64,000 bases of DNA, taken from assembly GCA_009773515.1 (NCBI GenBank), contig WSXX01000001.1, forward strand, positions 124,001-188,000, given 5' to 3'. Shown piece after piece: positions 18,047 through 28,161 of the stretch (the first letter of the stretch is position 1; every line of letters starts with the position of its first letter). The notes beneath the pieces are model-generated. The model did not search any database and was not told where the DNA came from. It saw only the letters and a list, made by a program, of their open reading frames with translations. The stretch is from Bacteroidota bacterium (GTDB taxonomy: Bacteria > Bacteroidota > Bacteroidia > Bacteroidales > Lentimicrobiaceae). Both the position numbers and the translations under genes were made by a program.

Positions 18047-18841
18047 ATGAATAAATTGCACATGATTCTTCAATATCTGAAATACCGATTGCACGCCAAA
18101 ACCCGCCATGGCATTCATTCGCCCTTTGTATATTCATTTATTGAAGATGTTATTTACGATAGAAAAAAATACCCTGACTATGCGATTATAGAAAATGAAA
18201 TTACCAAACTGAAGCAAAACCGCAATGTGCTGGAGATTGTAGATTTCGGAGCCAAAAGTAAGAAGCAGGGATACAATACTCATTTCAGAAGAATAAGTAC
18301 AATTGCAGCCATTTCGGGAATTTCAAAACGTCATGGAAGGTTACTTTACCGCATTATAAACCATTTTAAGCCGGCAATCATGCTTGAAATGGGTACATCA
18401 CTGGGGATCAGCACCATGTATCAGGCCAAGGGCAATACTGATGCACATTTTACCGGTATTGAAGGCTGCGCTTCAGTGGCTTCGATAACCCGCAACTCCG
18501 TCGATGCTGTGGGTTGCAGCCATGTTAACCTGATGATGGCACAGTTTAAAACCGCTTTGCCTTCTTATCTTTCCGGACTAACAACTAACCTTGATTATGT
18601 ATTTGTTGACGGCGATCACACTTATGAAGGCACCATGAGTTATTTTAATCAGCTGAAAAATCACATCAGCAGCCAAAGCATTCTGATTTTTCATGACATC
18701 TATTGGTCAAAAGGCATGAAAAATGCCTGGGAAGAAATAAAGCAGGATGCTGAAGTAAAAGTTACCGTTGATCTGTTCTATATGGGAATAGTTTTTTTCA
18801 GAGGCGAACTGAGCAAGCAGAATTTTGTGGTGAGGTTTTAG
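18047..18841 (+). CDS. Class I SAM-dependent methyltransferase
   Basis: 264 aa. N-terminal YLKYRLHAKTRHGIHSPFVYSFIEDVIYD is typical of a Bacteroidetes-specific subgroup. The Rossmann core shows MLEMGTSLGISTMY (SAM loop), FTGIEGCASVA, and DYVFVDGDHTYEGTMSYFNQL with LIFHDIYWSKGM, as in Methyltransferase_24-type enzymes. Substrate unknown; no signal peptide. The gap to comM is 75 bp, so read-through is possible. A hexanucleotide repeat starts 4 bp after the stop codon. Confidence 0.82.
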   Translation: MNKLHMILQYLKYRLHAKTRHGIHSPFVYSFIEDVIYDRKKYPDYAIIENEITKLKQNRNVLEIVDFGAKSKKQGYNTHFRRISTIAAISGISKRHGRLLYRIINHFKPAIMLEMGTSLGISTMYQAKGNTDAHFTGIEGCASVASITRNSVDAVGCSHVNLMMAQFKTALPSYLSGLTTNLDYVFVDGDHTYEGTMSYFNQLKNHISSQSILIFHDIYWSKGMKNAWEEIKQDAEVKVTVDLFYMGIVFFRGELSKQNFVVRF

Positions 18842-18844
18842 TTT

Positions 18845-18928
18845 GAGGTTGAGGTTGAGGTTGAGGTTGAGGTTAAGGTTGAGGTTGAGGTTGAGGTTGA
18901 GGTTGAGGTTAAGGTTAAGGTTGAGGTT
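18845..18928 (+). repeat. Hexanucleotide tandem repeat GAGGTT x14
   Basis: Fourteen exact 6-bp periods; eleven units are GAGGTT and three are AAGGTT, the variants falling at units 6, 12 and 13. It begins just after the methyltransferase stop codon, so changes in copy number would not alter that protein. Confidence 0.95.
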
Positions 18929-18967
18929 TACAATTATAATTTTGGGAGAAGGCCTTACAATTATTTA

Positions 18968-18975
18968 TAAATTTG
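18968..18975 (+). promoter_or_regulatory. -7 box TAAATTTG
   Basis: Exact TAnnTTTG match 25 bp before the ABC ATPase start at 19001. Confidence 0.55.
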
Positions 18976-19000
18976 TCCGTTCAGAATAAAAATCACAGGC

Positions 19001-19738
19001 ATGAGTAATGAAGAAGTAATTCGGCTGGAAGAGATAACGCGGTTTTTCAGGGTTGGCTCTGAAATTGTTCGTGCCCTCAGGGGAGTTTCTCTATCGATAA
19101 AAAGAAATGAATTTGTAGCGCTGATGGGTCCTTCGGGATCAGGAAAATCAACGCTTATGAACCTTTTGGGATGTCTTGATACCCCAACCAGCGGAAGTTA
19201 CTGGCTCAACGGCATGGATGTGAGCAAGCTTGAAGACAACGAGCTGGCCGAAATCCGGAACAAGGAGATAGGCTTTGTATTTCAGACTTTTAATCTGCTT
19301 CCGCGACTGACTGCCCTCGAAAATGTGGCGCTGCCGATGATTTACGCAGGTTCACCCAAAGTGGAACGCACAGCCAGAGCTTTGCAGGTGCTCGACGATG
19401 TAAAACTGACCGACAGGGTGAAACACAAACCCAACGAACTCTCAGGCGGTCAGCGACAACGCGTTGCCATTGCCCGGGCGCTGGTGAACAAACCTTCAAT
19501 AATTCTCGCCGACGAGCCAACAGGAAACCTTGACTCAAAAACCTCGGTTGAAATTATGGGATTAATCGAAGAAATTCACAAAGCGGGAAATACAATCATA
19601 CTTGTAACACACGAAGAAGATATCGCCCGGCATGCACATCGGATCATCAGACTTTCTGACGGCTTGGTTTCATCAGATGAAGTAAACACCAATATCAGAA
19701 TGGTTGGTTATTATCAGGATCATGCGCCTGTAAAATAA
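19001..19738 (+). CDS. ABC transporter ATP-binding protein (LolD/MacB type)
   Basis: 245 aa, one ABC domain: Walker [21 protein letters not shown]-loop [18 protein letters not shown], signature [16 protein letters not shown], Walker [17 protein letters not shown] and H-loop LVTHE. The spacing and the [13 protein letters not shown] segment place it with the LolD/MacB/FtsE-like group that powers mechanotransmission permeases rather than substrate channels. No permease gene is adjacent, so its partner must lie elsewhere and the cargo cannot be told. It has its own promoter box and is followed after 57 bp by the adenosyltransferase. Confidence 0.88.
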   Translation: MSNEEVIRLEEITRFFRVGSEIVRALRGVSLSIKRNEFVALMGPSGSGKSTLMNLLGCLDTPTSGSYWLNGMDVSKLEDNELAEIRNKEIGFVFQTFNLLPRLTALENVALPMIYAGSPKVERTARALQVLDDVKLTDRVKHKPNELSGGQRQRVAIARALVNKPSIILADEPTGNLDSKTSVEIMGLIEEIHKAGNTIILVTHEEDIARHAHRIIRLSDGLVSSDEVNTNIRMVGYYQDHAPVK

Positions 19739-19795
19739 TTGAACATTCCACTGATCATCTTGTTTAACATCTGAAAACTAACATTAAACAGAATT

Positions 19796-20365
19796 ATGAA
19801 TCCCGAGTGGAAAATATACACCAAAACCGGCGACAAAGGTGAAACATCCTTAATCGGAGGCACCAGAGTGCCAAAATATCATCAGAGAATTGAAGCTTAC
19901 GGCACGCTTGATGAACTTAATTCTTTTCTGGGGCTGATCCGCGATCAGGAAATAGACCAGCCAACCCGCGAACTGATTATAGAAATACAGGACAGAATTT
20001 TTACTGCTGAATCTTTGCTGGCAGCTGATCCAGGAAAAGAAATTCAGGCATTGCCAGCCTTGTTTGAAACCGATATTTTATTGCTTGAACAAACCATAGA
20101 TGAGATGAACACGCATCTTCCTGTACTTTCATCCTTTATACTTCCGGGCGGGCATCAGGCAGTTTCGCTGTGCCATGTAGCCAGATGCGTATGCCGCAGG
20201 GCTGAGCGCATAACCATCAGTCTTGTTGAGAATCAACCCGAAACTTTGATGGGAGATACGGTAATAAAGTACCTGAACCGGTTGTCTGATTATCTGTTTG
20301 TACTTTCAAGAAAATTTTCAAAAGATTTCAACGTGATTGAAACTCCCTGGAAAGCAAGACTTTAG
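19796..20365 (+). CDS. Cob(I)alamin adenosyltransferase, PduO type
   Basis: 189 aa. The ATP-binding N-terminus IYTKTGDKGETSLIGGTRVPK and AYGTLDELNSFLGLIRD, plus RCVCRRAERITI and YLNRLSDYLFVLSRK, are the PduO-type signatures. It transfers the adenosyl group of ATP to cob(I)alamin, making coenzyme B12 for enzymes such as methylmalonyl-CoA mutase. Normal length. No cobalamin synthesis genes are nearby, suggesting a role in salvage or cofactor activation. Confidence 0.93.
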   Translation: MNPEWKIYTKTGDKGETSLIGGTRVPKYHQRIEAYGTLDELNSFLGLIRDQEIDQPTRELIIEIQDRIFTAESLLAADPGKEIQALPALFETDILLLEQTIDEMNTHLPVLSSFILPGGHQAVSLCHVARCVCRRAERITISLVENQPETLMGDTVIKYLNRLSDYLFVLSRKFSKDFNVIETPWKARL

Positions 20366-20438
20366 AAAATATTACACAACAATATGAACTATGCGACGCA
20401 AAGCGTTGTTTTACCCTTGCATTTGAAAGAAATTAGAT

Positions 20439-20446
20439 TATTTTTG
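20439..20446 (+). promoter_or_regulatory. -33/-7 promoter TTG-N19-TATTTTTG
   Basis: TATTTTTG at 20439-20446 has a TTG at 20417-20419, 19 bp upstream, the spacing expected of a Bacteroidetes primary-sigma promoter. It lies 31 bp before the DUF2795 gene. Confidence 0.7.
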
Positions 20447-20477
20447 CAAAAAATTAAACCCGTTAATTTATCAACTG

Positions 20478-20699
20478 ATGTATTGGACTTTAGAATTGGC
20501 ATCAAAGCTTGAAGACGCTCCCTGGCCGGCTACCAAAGAAGAATTGATTGACTTCAGCATCAGATCTGGCGCTCCGATGGAAGTTATTGAAAACCTGCAG
20601 GAGATAGAGGACGAAGGTGAAGTATATGACAGCATTGAGGACCTTTGGCCCGACTACCCCTCGAAGGAAGATTTCTTCTTTCATGAAGACGAGTATTAA
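20478..20699 (+). CDS. DUF2795 family small acidic protein
   Basis: 73 aa, very acidic. MYWTLELASKLEDAPWPATKEELIDFSIRSG and IEDLWPDYPSKEDFFFHEDEY match the DUF2795 proteins common in Bacteroidetes. Function unknown. No signal peptide or TM segment. It has its own promoter and terminator, so it is a stand-alone, probably well-expressed gene. Confidence 0.85.
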   Translation: MYWTLELASKLEDAPWPATKEELIDFSIRSGAPMEVIENLQEIEDEGEVYDSIEDLWPDYPSKEDFFFHEDEY

Positions 20700-20709
20700 A
20701 AAGTAAACC

Positions 20710-20739
20710 GGCCGCTGACAAAATGTCGCGGCTTTTTTT
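20710..20739 (+). terminator. Intrinsic terminator
   Basis: GCCGCTGACA and TGTCGCGGC form a stem with one bulge, followed by TTTTTTT. Confidence 0.85.
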
Positions 20740-20817
20740 ATTCCTTCCATTTTTTGAAAAGCATCTGACTCTTAGTATTTACCCCTGTTACGGCGGTAAA
20801 TTATCTAAAAAATAAGC

Positions 20818-20825
20818 TAACTTTG
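20818..20825 (+). promoter_or_regulatory. -7 box TAACTTTG
   Basis: Exact TAnnTTTG match 98 bp before secA, leaving an untranslated leader of about 90 nt that could carry regulation; no SecM-like ORF is visible in it. Confidence 0.55.
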
Positions 20826-20923
20826 CACCTTTGGGCATGAGCGGCACATTTTGTGCTAAAATGTTCTTCTTTGAAAAAGAATAATCCAAAAACTACTGCA
20901 TTTACTGCGAAATCATTTCCAAC

Positions 20924-23900
20924 ATGCTATCAATACTTAAGAAATTTCTCGGCACAAAATCCGACAAAGATATCAGGGAGATAACCCCGGTTCTGAACAA
21001 AATCAAGGAAATTTACCCTTCAATTGAAAAACTCAGTAACGACGGACTAAGAGCCAAAACCCTGGAATTTAAGGCAAAAATTGCTGAAGCCACCGCCGCT
21101 AAAGAGTTGCTCATTGTTGAATTCCGCGAAACAATTGAATCCGATCCCAATATGGATATGGATGAAAAAGAAAAGCTTTACGAGCAGATTGATACGCTGG
21201 GAAATGAAATCTATCAGCTTACGCAGGATGTGCTCAATCAGATTCTGCCAGAAGCTTTTGCGGTTGTTAAAGAAACTGCCAGACGTTTTAAGGAAAATGA
21301 AACGATAGAGGTTACTGCCACCCAGATGGACAGAGACCTGGCCATCAACAAAGCGCACATCGAAATTTCCGGAGACACAGCTTCATACAAAAACCAATGG
21401 ACTGCCGGCGGAAATCTGATTACCTGGGACATGGTGCACTACGATGTGCAGCTGATCGGAGGTATTGTTCTGCACAGAGGTAAAATTGCTGAAATGGCAA
21501 CCGGTGAAGGAAAAACCCTTGTGGCTACGCTTCCGGTTTACCTCAATGCCCTTTCGGGGAAAGGCGTTCATCTTGTTACAGTAAACGATTATCTGGCCAA
21601 ACGCGACTCGGAGTGGATGGGTGTTCTCTACGAATTCCACGGTTTGAAAGTGGATACCATCGACAAACATGAGCCCAACTCAGAAGCCCGTCGTAATGCG
21701 TATCTTGCCGATATTACCTTTGGAACCAACAACGAATTCGGCTTTGATTACCTGCGCGACAACATGACCCGAAATCCCGAGGAAATGGTGCAGAAACCTC
21801 ACAATTACGCCATTGTGGATGAGGTTGACTCAGTGTTGATTGACGATGCACGAACCCCACTCATCATTTCAGGACCAACGCCAAGAGGCGACAATCAGGA
21901 GTTTGAGCAACTCAAACCCGAAATCAGGAAGCTTTACGAAGCGCAGAGAAACCTGGTCACTAAATTGCTGGCCGAAGCAAAATCGTTGCTCAGCGATGGC
22001 AATAATGCTGAAAACGAGAAAAAGGGAGGCGAACAACTTTTCAGGGCTTTCCGCGGACTTCCCAAAAACAAAGCGCTCATTAAATTTCTCAGCGAGCCGG
22101 GAATGCGCGCCATGATGCAAAAAACCGAAAATTTCTACATGCAGGAGCAATCCAAAAATATGTTTATCATCGATGATGAACTCTTTTTTGTGATTGACGA
22201 AAAAAACAACACCGTAGAGCTTACCGAAAAAGGAATTGACCTGATTACAACATCATACGATGATCCTAAATTCTACATCCTGCCCGACATAGGAGCAGAG
22301 ATTGCCGATATGGAAAAAACAGGCATTTCAGATGCTGAGAAAGTTGAAAAGAAAACTGAACTTATGCGCGATTATTCCATTAAATCGGAACGTGTGCATA
22401 CTGTAAATCAGCTGCTTAAAGCTTATACCCTTTTCGAAAAAGATGTTGAATATGTGGTGATGGACAACAAGATTAAAATTGTTGACGAGCAAACCGGCCG
22501 TATCCTCGAAGGCAGGCGATACAGCGACGGACTCCATCAGGCCATTGAAGCCAAAGAAAACGTAAAAATTGAAGCCGCTACGCAAACCTATGCCACCATT
22601 ACCCTTCAGAACTATTTCAGGATGTACCGCAAACTTGCCGGTATGACCGGAACTGCTGAAACTGAAGCCGGTGAGCTCTGGGACATCTACAAACTTGATG
22701 TGGTGGTAATTCCAACCAACCGACCCATTGTGCGCAGCGACAGAGAAGATCTGGTTTACAAAACGAAACGCGAGAAATTCAATGCCGTTGCCGATGAAAT
22801 TAATGATCTGATCGGCAAAGGACGTCCGGTTCTTGTGGGAACAACCTCGGTTGAAACCTCAGAATTGCTCAGCCGCATGCTCAAGCTGAGGAACATCAAG
22901 CACAACGTACTTAACGCCAAGTTGCATCAGAAAGAAGCTGACATTGTGGCCGAAGCCGGACAGGCAGGCACAGTCACCATTGCAACCAACATGGCAGGTC
23001 GTGGAACCGACATTAAGCTGGGAAAAAGTGTCAAGGAATCGGGAGGTTTGGCCATTATCGGTACCGAGCGCCACGAATCACGACGCGTTGACCGTCAGCT
23101 CCGCGGACGTTCAGGACGTCAGGGAGATCCGGGTAGTTCGCAGTTCTTCGTTTCGCTTGAAGATGACCTGATGCGTATGTTCGGATCAGAAAGAATCGCA
23201 AAAATCATGGACCGCCTCGGACTCAAGGAAGGTGAAGTAATTCAGCACTCCATGATCACCAAGTCGATTGAACGCGCTCAGCGCAAAGTTGAGGAAAACA
23301 ACTTCGGCATACGTAAGAGACTTCTTGAGTATGATGATGTTATGAACTCTCAGCGCGAGGTGATTTACCGTAAACGCCGTCATGCCCTATATGGTGAGCG
23401 GCTTGCAGTTGATGTTTCAAATATGATTTATGATGTTTGCGAAAATATTGTTTCCACTCACCACGAAGACCGCGATTTTGAGGGTTACCAGATTTCGCTG
23501 CTGAAAACATTTGCTGCTGAGCCTGGAATCACTTCCGATGAATTCCTTTCGGCAAACAAATCGCAGCTTGTGGATGATCTGTTCGACAGGGTTTATGCAA
23601 ATTACCGCCAGAAATCAGAACAACTTGCATTAAGGGCACATCCGGTAATCAAAGATGTATTTGAAAATCATCCGCGTTACGAAAACATCGCAATTCCCAT
23701 TACCGATGGCATCAGAACAATGCAGGTGGTTGCAAACCTTAAAAAAGCTTACAGCGATAATGGCCGCGAGATTAATCTTGCCATCGAAAAAGGTGTTACC
23801 CTCGGTGTGATTGACGATGCATGGAAAGATCATCTCCGCGAAATGGATGAACTCCGCAGTTCAGTTCAGAATGCGACTTACGAACAGAAAGATCCGCTGC

Positions 23901-24214
23901 TTATTTACAAATTTGAGTCTTTTGAACTTTTCAAATCTTTGTTGCAGAAGGTAAACCGCGATATTACTTCGTTTATCGTAAAAGCAAATCTGCCGGTGCA
24001 GGAATCGTCACAGGTAAAAGAAGCACAATTGCCGCGCCGCACCGACACCAGCAAACTGAAAGAAGAACGCACAGACCTGCTGAGTCAGGCCAGCCGCACT
24101 TCTGAACCTCAGGCATCAACACCAATAAGGGTAGAAAAACGAGTAGGACGAAACGATCCATGCCCATGCGGCAGTGGAAAAAAATACAAGAGCTGCCATG
24201 GCTTGACTGAGTAG
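20924..24214 (+). CDS. secA: Preprotein translocase ATPase SecA
   Basis: 1096 aa. Walker A ATGEGKT (192-198), [24 protein letters not shown], and [24 protein letters not shown] are the two helicase lobes. It is longer than E. coli SecA mainly through an extended N-terminal helical region and an insertion (about 320-410) typical of Bacteroidetes. A Pro/Ser/Thr-rich linker leads to the C-terminal SEC-C zinc finger with Cys1080, Cys1082, Cys1091 and His1092. It drives post-translational export through SecYEG, the first step for the signal-peptide proteins in this window. Monocistronic with its own promoter box. Confidence 0.97.
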   Translation: MLSILKKFLGTKSDKDIREITPVLNKIKEIYPSIEKLSNDGLRAKTLEFKAKIAEATAAKELLIVEFRETIESDPNMDMDEKEKLYEQIDTLGNEIYQLTQDVLNQILPEAFAVVKETARRFKENETIEVTATQMDRDLAINKAHIEISGDTASYKNQWTAGGNLITWDMVHYDVQLIGGIVLHRGKIAEMATGEGKTLVATLPVYLNALSGKGVHLVTVNDYLAKRDSEWMGVLYEFHGLKVDTIDKHEPNSEARRNAYLADITFGTNNEFGFDYLRDNMTRNPEEMVQKPHNYAIVDEVDSVLIDDARTPLIISGPTPRGDNQEFEQLKPEIRKLYEAQRNLVTKLLAEAKSLLSDGNNAENEKKGGEQLFRAFRGLPKNKALIKFLSEPGMRAMMQKTENFYMQEQSKNMFIIDDELFFVIDEKNNTVELTEKGIDLITTSYDDPKFYILPDIGAEIADMEKTGISDAEKVEKKTELMRDYSIKSERVHTVNQLLKAYTLFEKDVEYVVMDNKIKIVDEQTGRILEGRRYSDGLHQAIEAKENVKIEAATQTYATITLQNYFRMYRKLAGMTGTAETEAGELWDIYKLDVVVIPTNRPIVRSDREDLVYKTKREKFNAVADEINDLIGKGRPVLVGTTSVETSELLSRMLKLRNIKHNVLNAKLHQKEADIVAEAGQAGTVTIATNMAGRGTDIKLGKSVKESGGLAIIGTERHESRRVDRQLRGRSGRQGDPGSSQFFVSLEDDLMRMFGSERIAKIMDRLGLKEGEVIQHSMITKSIERAQRKVEENNFGIRKRLLEYDDVMNSQREVIYRKRRHALYGERLAVDVSNMIYDVCENIVSTHHEDRDFEGYQISLLKTFAAEPGITSDEFLSANKSQLVDDLFDRVYANYRQKSEQLALRAHPVIKDVFENHPRYENIAIPITDGIRTMQVVANLKKAYSDNGREINLAIEKGVTLGVIDDAWKDHLREMDELRSSVQNATYEQKDPLLIYKFESFELFKSLLQKVNRDITSFIVKANLPVQESSQVKEAQLPRRTDTSKLKEERTDLLSQASRTSEPQASTPIRVEKRVGRNDPCPCGSGKKYKSCHGLTE

Positions 24215-24233
24215 TTTCTTAAATTAGTTTTAT

Positions 24234-24241
24234 TACTTTTG
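24234..24241 (+). promoter_or_regulatory. -7 box TACTTTTG
   Basis: Exact TAnnTTTG match 24 bp before the ATG at 24266. It overlaps the longest open frame start (24239), ruling that start out. Confidence 0.6.
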
Positions 24242-24265
24242 GACTTCACAAACAATGCTCAACCG

Positions 24266-26251
24266 ATGAAAAAGATCGTACTGTTTCTGCTCACAATCAC
24301 GCTGATGGGTCAGTCCCCAAGTGCCCAGATTGCTTACAGCCCTTATCTGGATTCAATTATTCAGCTTGCTGACCACAATTCGGTTCTTTTGCTTACGCGA
24401 CAGCTGGCAGGCGATACCACCGTTACTGTAAACGGACAGGTGGTAACAATCAGTTCAAGGCATTACAACAATCAGGGCAATTCAAGAGCTGCAGATTTTA
24501 TTTTCGAAAAGTTTCAGGAGTATGGTTACACCCCTGAAATACAGACGTTCAGCAATGGAAGAGGTGAAAATGTTTATGCCACCAAAATCGGTACAAAATT
24601 TCCTGAAAAAGAATTTATCATCTGCGGGCATTACGACAATATGCCTTCGGGCAGCAATTCGCCGGGTGCTGACGATAATGCTTCAGGAACAGCCGCGGTA
24701 ATGGAAGCCGCCCGCCTGTTCGCAAACCTTGATTTTGATTATACCATCAGGTTCGCTGCTTGGGATGAAGAGGAAATCGGGTTGGTTGGAAGTTATGCCT
24801 ATGCACAATGGGCTGCCAATCAAGGCCATGACATTCTGGGTGTGCTCAATCTTGATATGATTGCCTGGGATTCAGACAATGACAATGTTTATACCATTGC
24901 CACCAATACTGCTTCACAGTCGTTTACGAATGATTTTCTGAGCACAACCAAACTTTATCAGCCGCAGCTGACCCATAACTATTATTACACAACAGCCAGC
25001 GACCATGCTTCATTCTGGCAATTTGATTACCCGGCAATGCTTGCGATTGAAGACTGGTACGATTTTAATGCCTACTACCATACCCCTCAGGACGATGTTG
25101 ACATCCTTAATATGGATTATTACGTTGCCCTGCTGCGTGCGTCAATTGCAAACATAGGTGCCCAGGCTTGGGATCACCGGATATTGATGGAACATGATCC
25201 GGTACTTTCAGGAAACTCAACCGAGGCGCGCGAGGCGGTGATCTCGGTAAGCAGTTCACACCCCATTGATGCTTTAAATTTCCCGCCAAGGTTATATTAT
25301 TCAGCAAATGGCGCCCCCTTTGAATTTGTGCTTCCGGCAGAGAATACCGACAACACATTTACCTTTATGATTCCCGGTTTTGAGTTTGGCACTGAGGTAA
25401 GATACTACTTTGCAGTCCAGGATTCGCTGGCACGCCTGATGGCTACACTTCCCGCAGGAGGTAAAGGAATCAGCCCGGCCGGCACACAAGCTCCTGAAAC
25501 CTATTTCAATTATCTGATCGACAATATTGTTGCAGTATCGGAATGTTCACAGCTTACCCCGCTGCCAATTACTGATTTCCAGAACACTTACGACAACATT
25601 GAAATTACTGCATCGGGCTCAATCCTTGACCTGAATGTAAACATGAACATCACACACACCCGCACCGGAGAACTCAGACTGATACTTACAGGACCTGATG
25701 AAACTGTTTCGATGCTGAGCGACAGAAATGGCGGAAACGGTGACAATTACACCAACACCACTTTCGACGATGATGCCACGCTTTCCATTATCGAGGGAAC
25801 CCCTCCTTTCTCAGGAAGGTTCAGACCTCAGATGGCTTTAAGTGCATTTAACGACAAGCCCATGGCCGGAACATGGCAAATACGTATAAACGACGGAGGA
25901 GCAGGCAATACCGGCACCCTTGATTCATGGTGTCTGCAATTTCTTTATACCGATGAAACCACCGCAGTGTCAGGGGTTGACATAGAAACTTCCGATAAGT
26001 TACATCAGAATTATCCAAACCCAACAACCGGCATTACAAATATTGAATTTGGCCTGAACAGTCCATCCGATATCCGGCTGGAAGTTTACAATCAGTTTGG
26101 ACAAAAAGTCGCGGTGCTTGCAAACGGTAAATTCGGATCAGGAAACCACCTGCTTGTTGCCAGCCTCCGACACCTATCGCCGGGACGGTACTTTTACACA
26201 CTCGTAACCGAAAGATCAACACAAACCAAACCTTTGGTTATAATCCGATAA
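24266..26251 (+). CDS. Secreted M28 aminopeptidase with P-domain and T9SS sorting domain
   Basis: 661 aa from the ATG that begins the signal peptide MKKIVLFLLTITLMGQ. The M28 zinc peptidase domain shows CGHYDNMPSG (His122), SPGADDNASGTAAVMEAARL (Asp136), WDEEEIGLVGS (Glu168/Glu169), LNLDMIAWDSD (Asp197) and TASDHASFW (final His). A proprotein-convertase P-domain follows (about residues 430-560: NITHTRTGELRLILTGP, FNDKPMAGTWQIRINDGG). The last 85 residues (LHQNYPNPTTGITNIEFGL onward) are a type A sorting domain. Predicted to be exported by Sec, then type IX secretion, and to digest peptides outside the cell. Confidence 0.92.
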   Translation: MKKIVLFLLTITLMGQSPSAQIAYSPYLDSIIQLADHNSVLLLTRQLAGDTTVTVNGQVVTISSRHYNNQGNSRAADFIFEKFQEYGYTPEIQTFSNGRGENVYATKIGTKFPEKEFIICGHYDNMPSGSNSPGADDNASGTAAVMEAARLFANLDFDYTIRFAAWDEEEIGLVGSYAYAQWAANQGHDILGVLNLDMIAWDSDNDNVYTIATNTASQSFTNDFLSTTKLYQPQLTHNYYYTTASDHASFWQFDYPAMLAIEDWYDFNAYYHTPQDDVDILNMDYYVALLRASIANIGAQAWDHRILMEHDPVLSGNSTEAREAVISVSSSHPIDALNFPPRLYYSANGAPFEFVLPAENTDNTFTFMIPGFEFGTEVRYYFAVQDSLARLMATLPAGGKGISPAGTQAPETYFNYLIDNIVAVSECSQLTPLPITDFQNTYDNIEITASGSILDLNVNMNITHTRTGELRLILTGPDETVSMLSDRNGGNGDNYTNTTFDDDATLSIIEGTPPFSGRFRPQMALSAFNDKPMAGTWQIRINDGGAGNTGTLDSWCLQFLYTDETTAVSGVDIETSDKLHQNYPNPTTGITNIEFGLNSPSDIRLEVYNQFGQKVAVLANGKFGSGNHLLVASLRHLSPGRYFYTLVTERSTQTKPLVIIR

Positions 26252-26260
26252 TTGATAAAA

Positions 26261-26965
26261 ATGAAATACAACAGAATACTGCTGAAACTCAGTGGTGAAG
26301 CGCTGATGGGCGATCAGCAATATGGCATTGATCCGAAAAGGCTTGCCATGTATGCAGCCGAAATAAAATCTGCCGTTGATAAAGGTGTTGAAGTTGCCAT
26401 TGTAATTGGTGGCGGCAATATTTTCAGAGGAATGCAGGGCGCTGCCAAAGGCATGGACAGGGTTCAGGGCGATTACATGGGCATGCTGGCCACAGTAATT
26501 AACAGCATGGCCATTCAGGCTGAGATTGAAAAAACGGGCATTCCGGCAAAACTGCTTTCAGGAATTGCCATTGATCCGATTGCCGAATCAATGAGCCGCC
26601 GCAAAGCCATCGACTACCTAAAACAAGGCTATGTTGTGGTTATTGCTGCCGGAACCGGCAATCCGTTTTTTACCACCGACAGTGCTGCAGCTTTACGTGC
26701 CGTTGAAATTCAGGCCGATGTAATTATGAAAGGCACACGCGTGGATGGAATTTATACTGCCGATCCTGAAAAAGACAAAACAGCAACCCGTTTTGAAACC
26801 ATAACCTTTGCTGAAGTTTACGAAAAGCAACTGAATGTGATGGATCTTACCGCCATTACCCTTTGTCAGGAAAACAAGCTGCCCATTCTGGTGTTCAATA
26901 TGAACATTGAAGGAAATCTACAAAGAATATTAGAAGGAGAAAATATTGGCACTGTGGTTGCGTAA
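26261..26965 (+). CDS. pyrH: UMP kinase
   Basis: 234 aa from the ATG at 26261; a TTG three codons upstream is less likely. LLKLSGEALMG, VAIVIGGGNIFRG, GTGNPFFTTDSAAALRA and KGTRVDGIYTADPEKD are the amino-acid-kinase-family motifs of bacterial UMP kinase, which phosphorylates UMP to UDP in pyrimidine synthesis. It lies only 9 bp after the peptidase stop codon, which may allow read-through, and 96 bp before frr, the usual pyrH-frr pairing. Confidence 0.96.
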   Translation: MKYNRILLKLSGEALMGDQQYGIDPKRLAMYAAEIKSAVDKGVEVAIVIGGGNIFRGMQGAAKGMDRVQGDYMGMLATVINSMAIQAEIEKTGIPAKLLSGIAIDPIAESMSRRKAIDYLKQGYVVVIAAGTGNPFFTTDSAAALRAVEIQADVIMKGTRVDGIYTADPEKDKTATRFETITFAEVYEKQLNVMDLTAITLCQENKLPILVFNMNIEGNLQRILEGENIGTVVA

Positions 26966-27000
26966 TTTCCCGCGCTATTGCGAAAGCCTTGCTCCTTTTG

Positions 27001-27008
27001 TATATTTG
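27001..27008 (+). promoter_or_regulatory. -33/-7 promoter TTG-N20-TATATTTG
   Basis: TATATTTG at 27001-27008 with TTG at 26978-26980, 20 bp upstream; frr thus has its own promoter within the pyrH-frr gap. Confidence 0.65.
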
Positions 27009-27061
27009 CAGCCACTTAGCCACAAGGCAAAAATGGATTGAACCTTTCAACACTTCTAAAC

Positions 27062-27625
27062 ATGAACGAAGAAGCAGGATTTGTGCTCGACGAAGCCGAA
27101 GAAGGAATGCAGAATGCGATAGGGCATCTTGAAAAAGAATTTCATAAGATCAGGGCAGGAAAAGCCAGTCCGGCGATGCTTGATGGCGTTAGGGTTGATT
27201 ATTACGGAACAATGTCACCTATCGACCAGATATCAAACATCAACACCCCTGACCCCCGACAGATCATAGTTCAGCCCTGGGAAAAAGCAATGCTTGTTCC
27301 CATTGAAAAAGCAATAATGGCAGCCAATCTGGGATTTAACCCCCAGAACAATGGCGAAGTTCTGCGCATTGCCGTACCTCCGCTTACGGAAGAAAGACGT
27401 AAAGACCTGGTAAAAAGAGCCAAAGCGGAACTCGAAAGTGCAAAGGTTACCATCCGCAGCATCAGAAGAACTGCCATTGATTCCGGCAAAAAACTTGAAA
27501 AAGACGGCGTACCCGAAGATGAAATCAAACAACTGGAAAAAGAAGTCCAGTTGCTTACCGATAAATATTCCGACAAAGTAGATAAACTTTTCGATCTCAA
27601 AGAAAAGGACATCATGACGGTTTAG
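27062..27625 (+). CDS. frr: Ribosome recycling factor
   Basis: 187 aa from the ATG at 27062. The open frame begins at a TTG 24 bp earlier, but family length and the N-terminus favour 27062. IRAGKASPAMLDGVRVDYYG, NTPDPRQIIVQPW, and VPPLTEERRKDLVKRAKAE then RRTAIDSGKKLEKDGVPEDE are the RRF motifs. With EF-G it splits post-termination ribosomes. Has its own promoter and a terminator at 27658. Confidence 0.96.
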   Translation: MNEEAGFVLDEAEEGMQNAIGHLEKEFHKIRAGKASPAMLDGVRVDYYGTMSPIDQISNINTPDPRQIIVQPWEKAMLVPIEKAIMAANLGFNPQNNGEVLRIAVPPLTEERRKDLVKRAKAELESAKVTIRSIRRTAIDSGKKLEKDGVPEDEIKQLEKEVQLLTDKYSDKVDKLFDLKEKDIMTV

Positions 27626-27657
27626 AATAAATTTTCAATTGCCATATTGAACAGAAG

Positions 27658-27687
27658 AGCCGGAACAGAATTTGTCCGGCTTTTCGC
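27658..27687 (+). terminator. Intrinsic terminator after frr
   Basis: AGCCGGAACA (27658-27667) and TGTCCGGCT form a stem with one bulge, followed by TTTTCG. The remaining 830 bp before the AI-2E permease gene are repeats only. Confidence 0.8.
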
Positions 27688-27697
27688 TTACAAGGGA

Positions 27698-28059
27698 TAT
27701 CTGGAATACCACGGCACACAGATCTCGTCTAAGGCCGAGACACGGTGACGCGGATTTAGCGGATTATTTTCCTGCAGTTTTTTTTACCACATAGGCACAT
27801 AGAACACATAGTTTTAAATATCTGGAATACTATGGCACACTGGTCTCGTCTAAGGCCGAGACACGGTGACAGGAATTGAGCGGATTATTTTCCTGCAGTT
27901 TTTTTTTACCACATAGGCACATAGAACACATAGTTTTAATTATCTGGAATACTATGGCACACTGGTCTCGTCTAAGGCCGAGACACGGTGACAGGGATTT
28001 AGCGGATTATTTTCCTGCAGTTTTTTTTACCACATAGGCACATAGAACACATAGTTTTA
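27698..28059. repeat. Three tandem copies of a ~121-bp unit
   Basis: Units begin TATCTGGAATA at 27698, 27819 and 27941 (periods 121 and 122 bp). Each holds a hairpin GTCTCG...CGAGAC (the first copy has ATCTCG), then a GCGGATTATTTTCCTGCAG segment, a T-run and ACCACATAGGCACATAGAACACATAG. The copies are nearly identical, so the expansion is recent. No reading frame runs through the array. Confidence 0.95.
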
Positions 28060-28103
28060 GAAAATCCCAGCCTATTTGTCTTAAAACCATTCAGGTCAAA
28101 GAA

Positions 28104-28136
28104 AACCTTCCAGGTTGAAAGAAAACCTGGAAGGTT
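28104..28136. repeat. AACCTTCCAGGTT hairpin element, copy 1
   Basis: AACCTTCCAGGTT (28104-28116) is the exact reverse complement of AACCTGGAAGGTT (28124-28136), loop GAAAGAA. Related copies are at 28449, 35669 and 36207. Confidence 0.9.
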
Positions 28137-28161
28137 ATTTCCGAAAGGGGCAGAACGTTCC

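Noticed and set aside
18845-18928. Telomere-like repeat
   Set aside because: The GAGGTT array is internal to the chromosome, flanked by ordinary genes.
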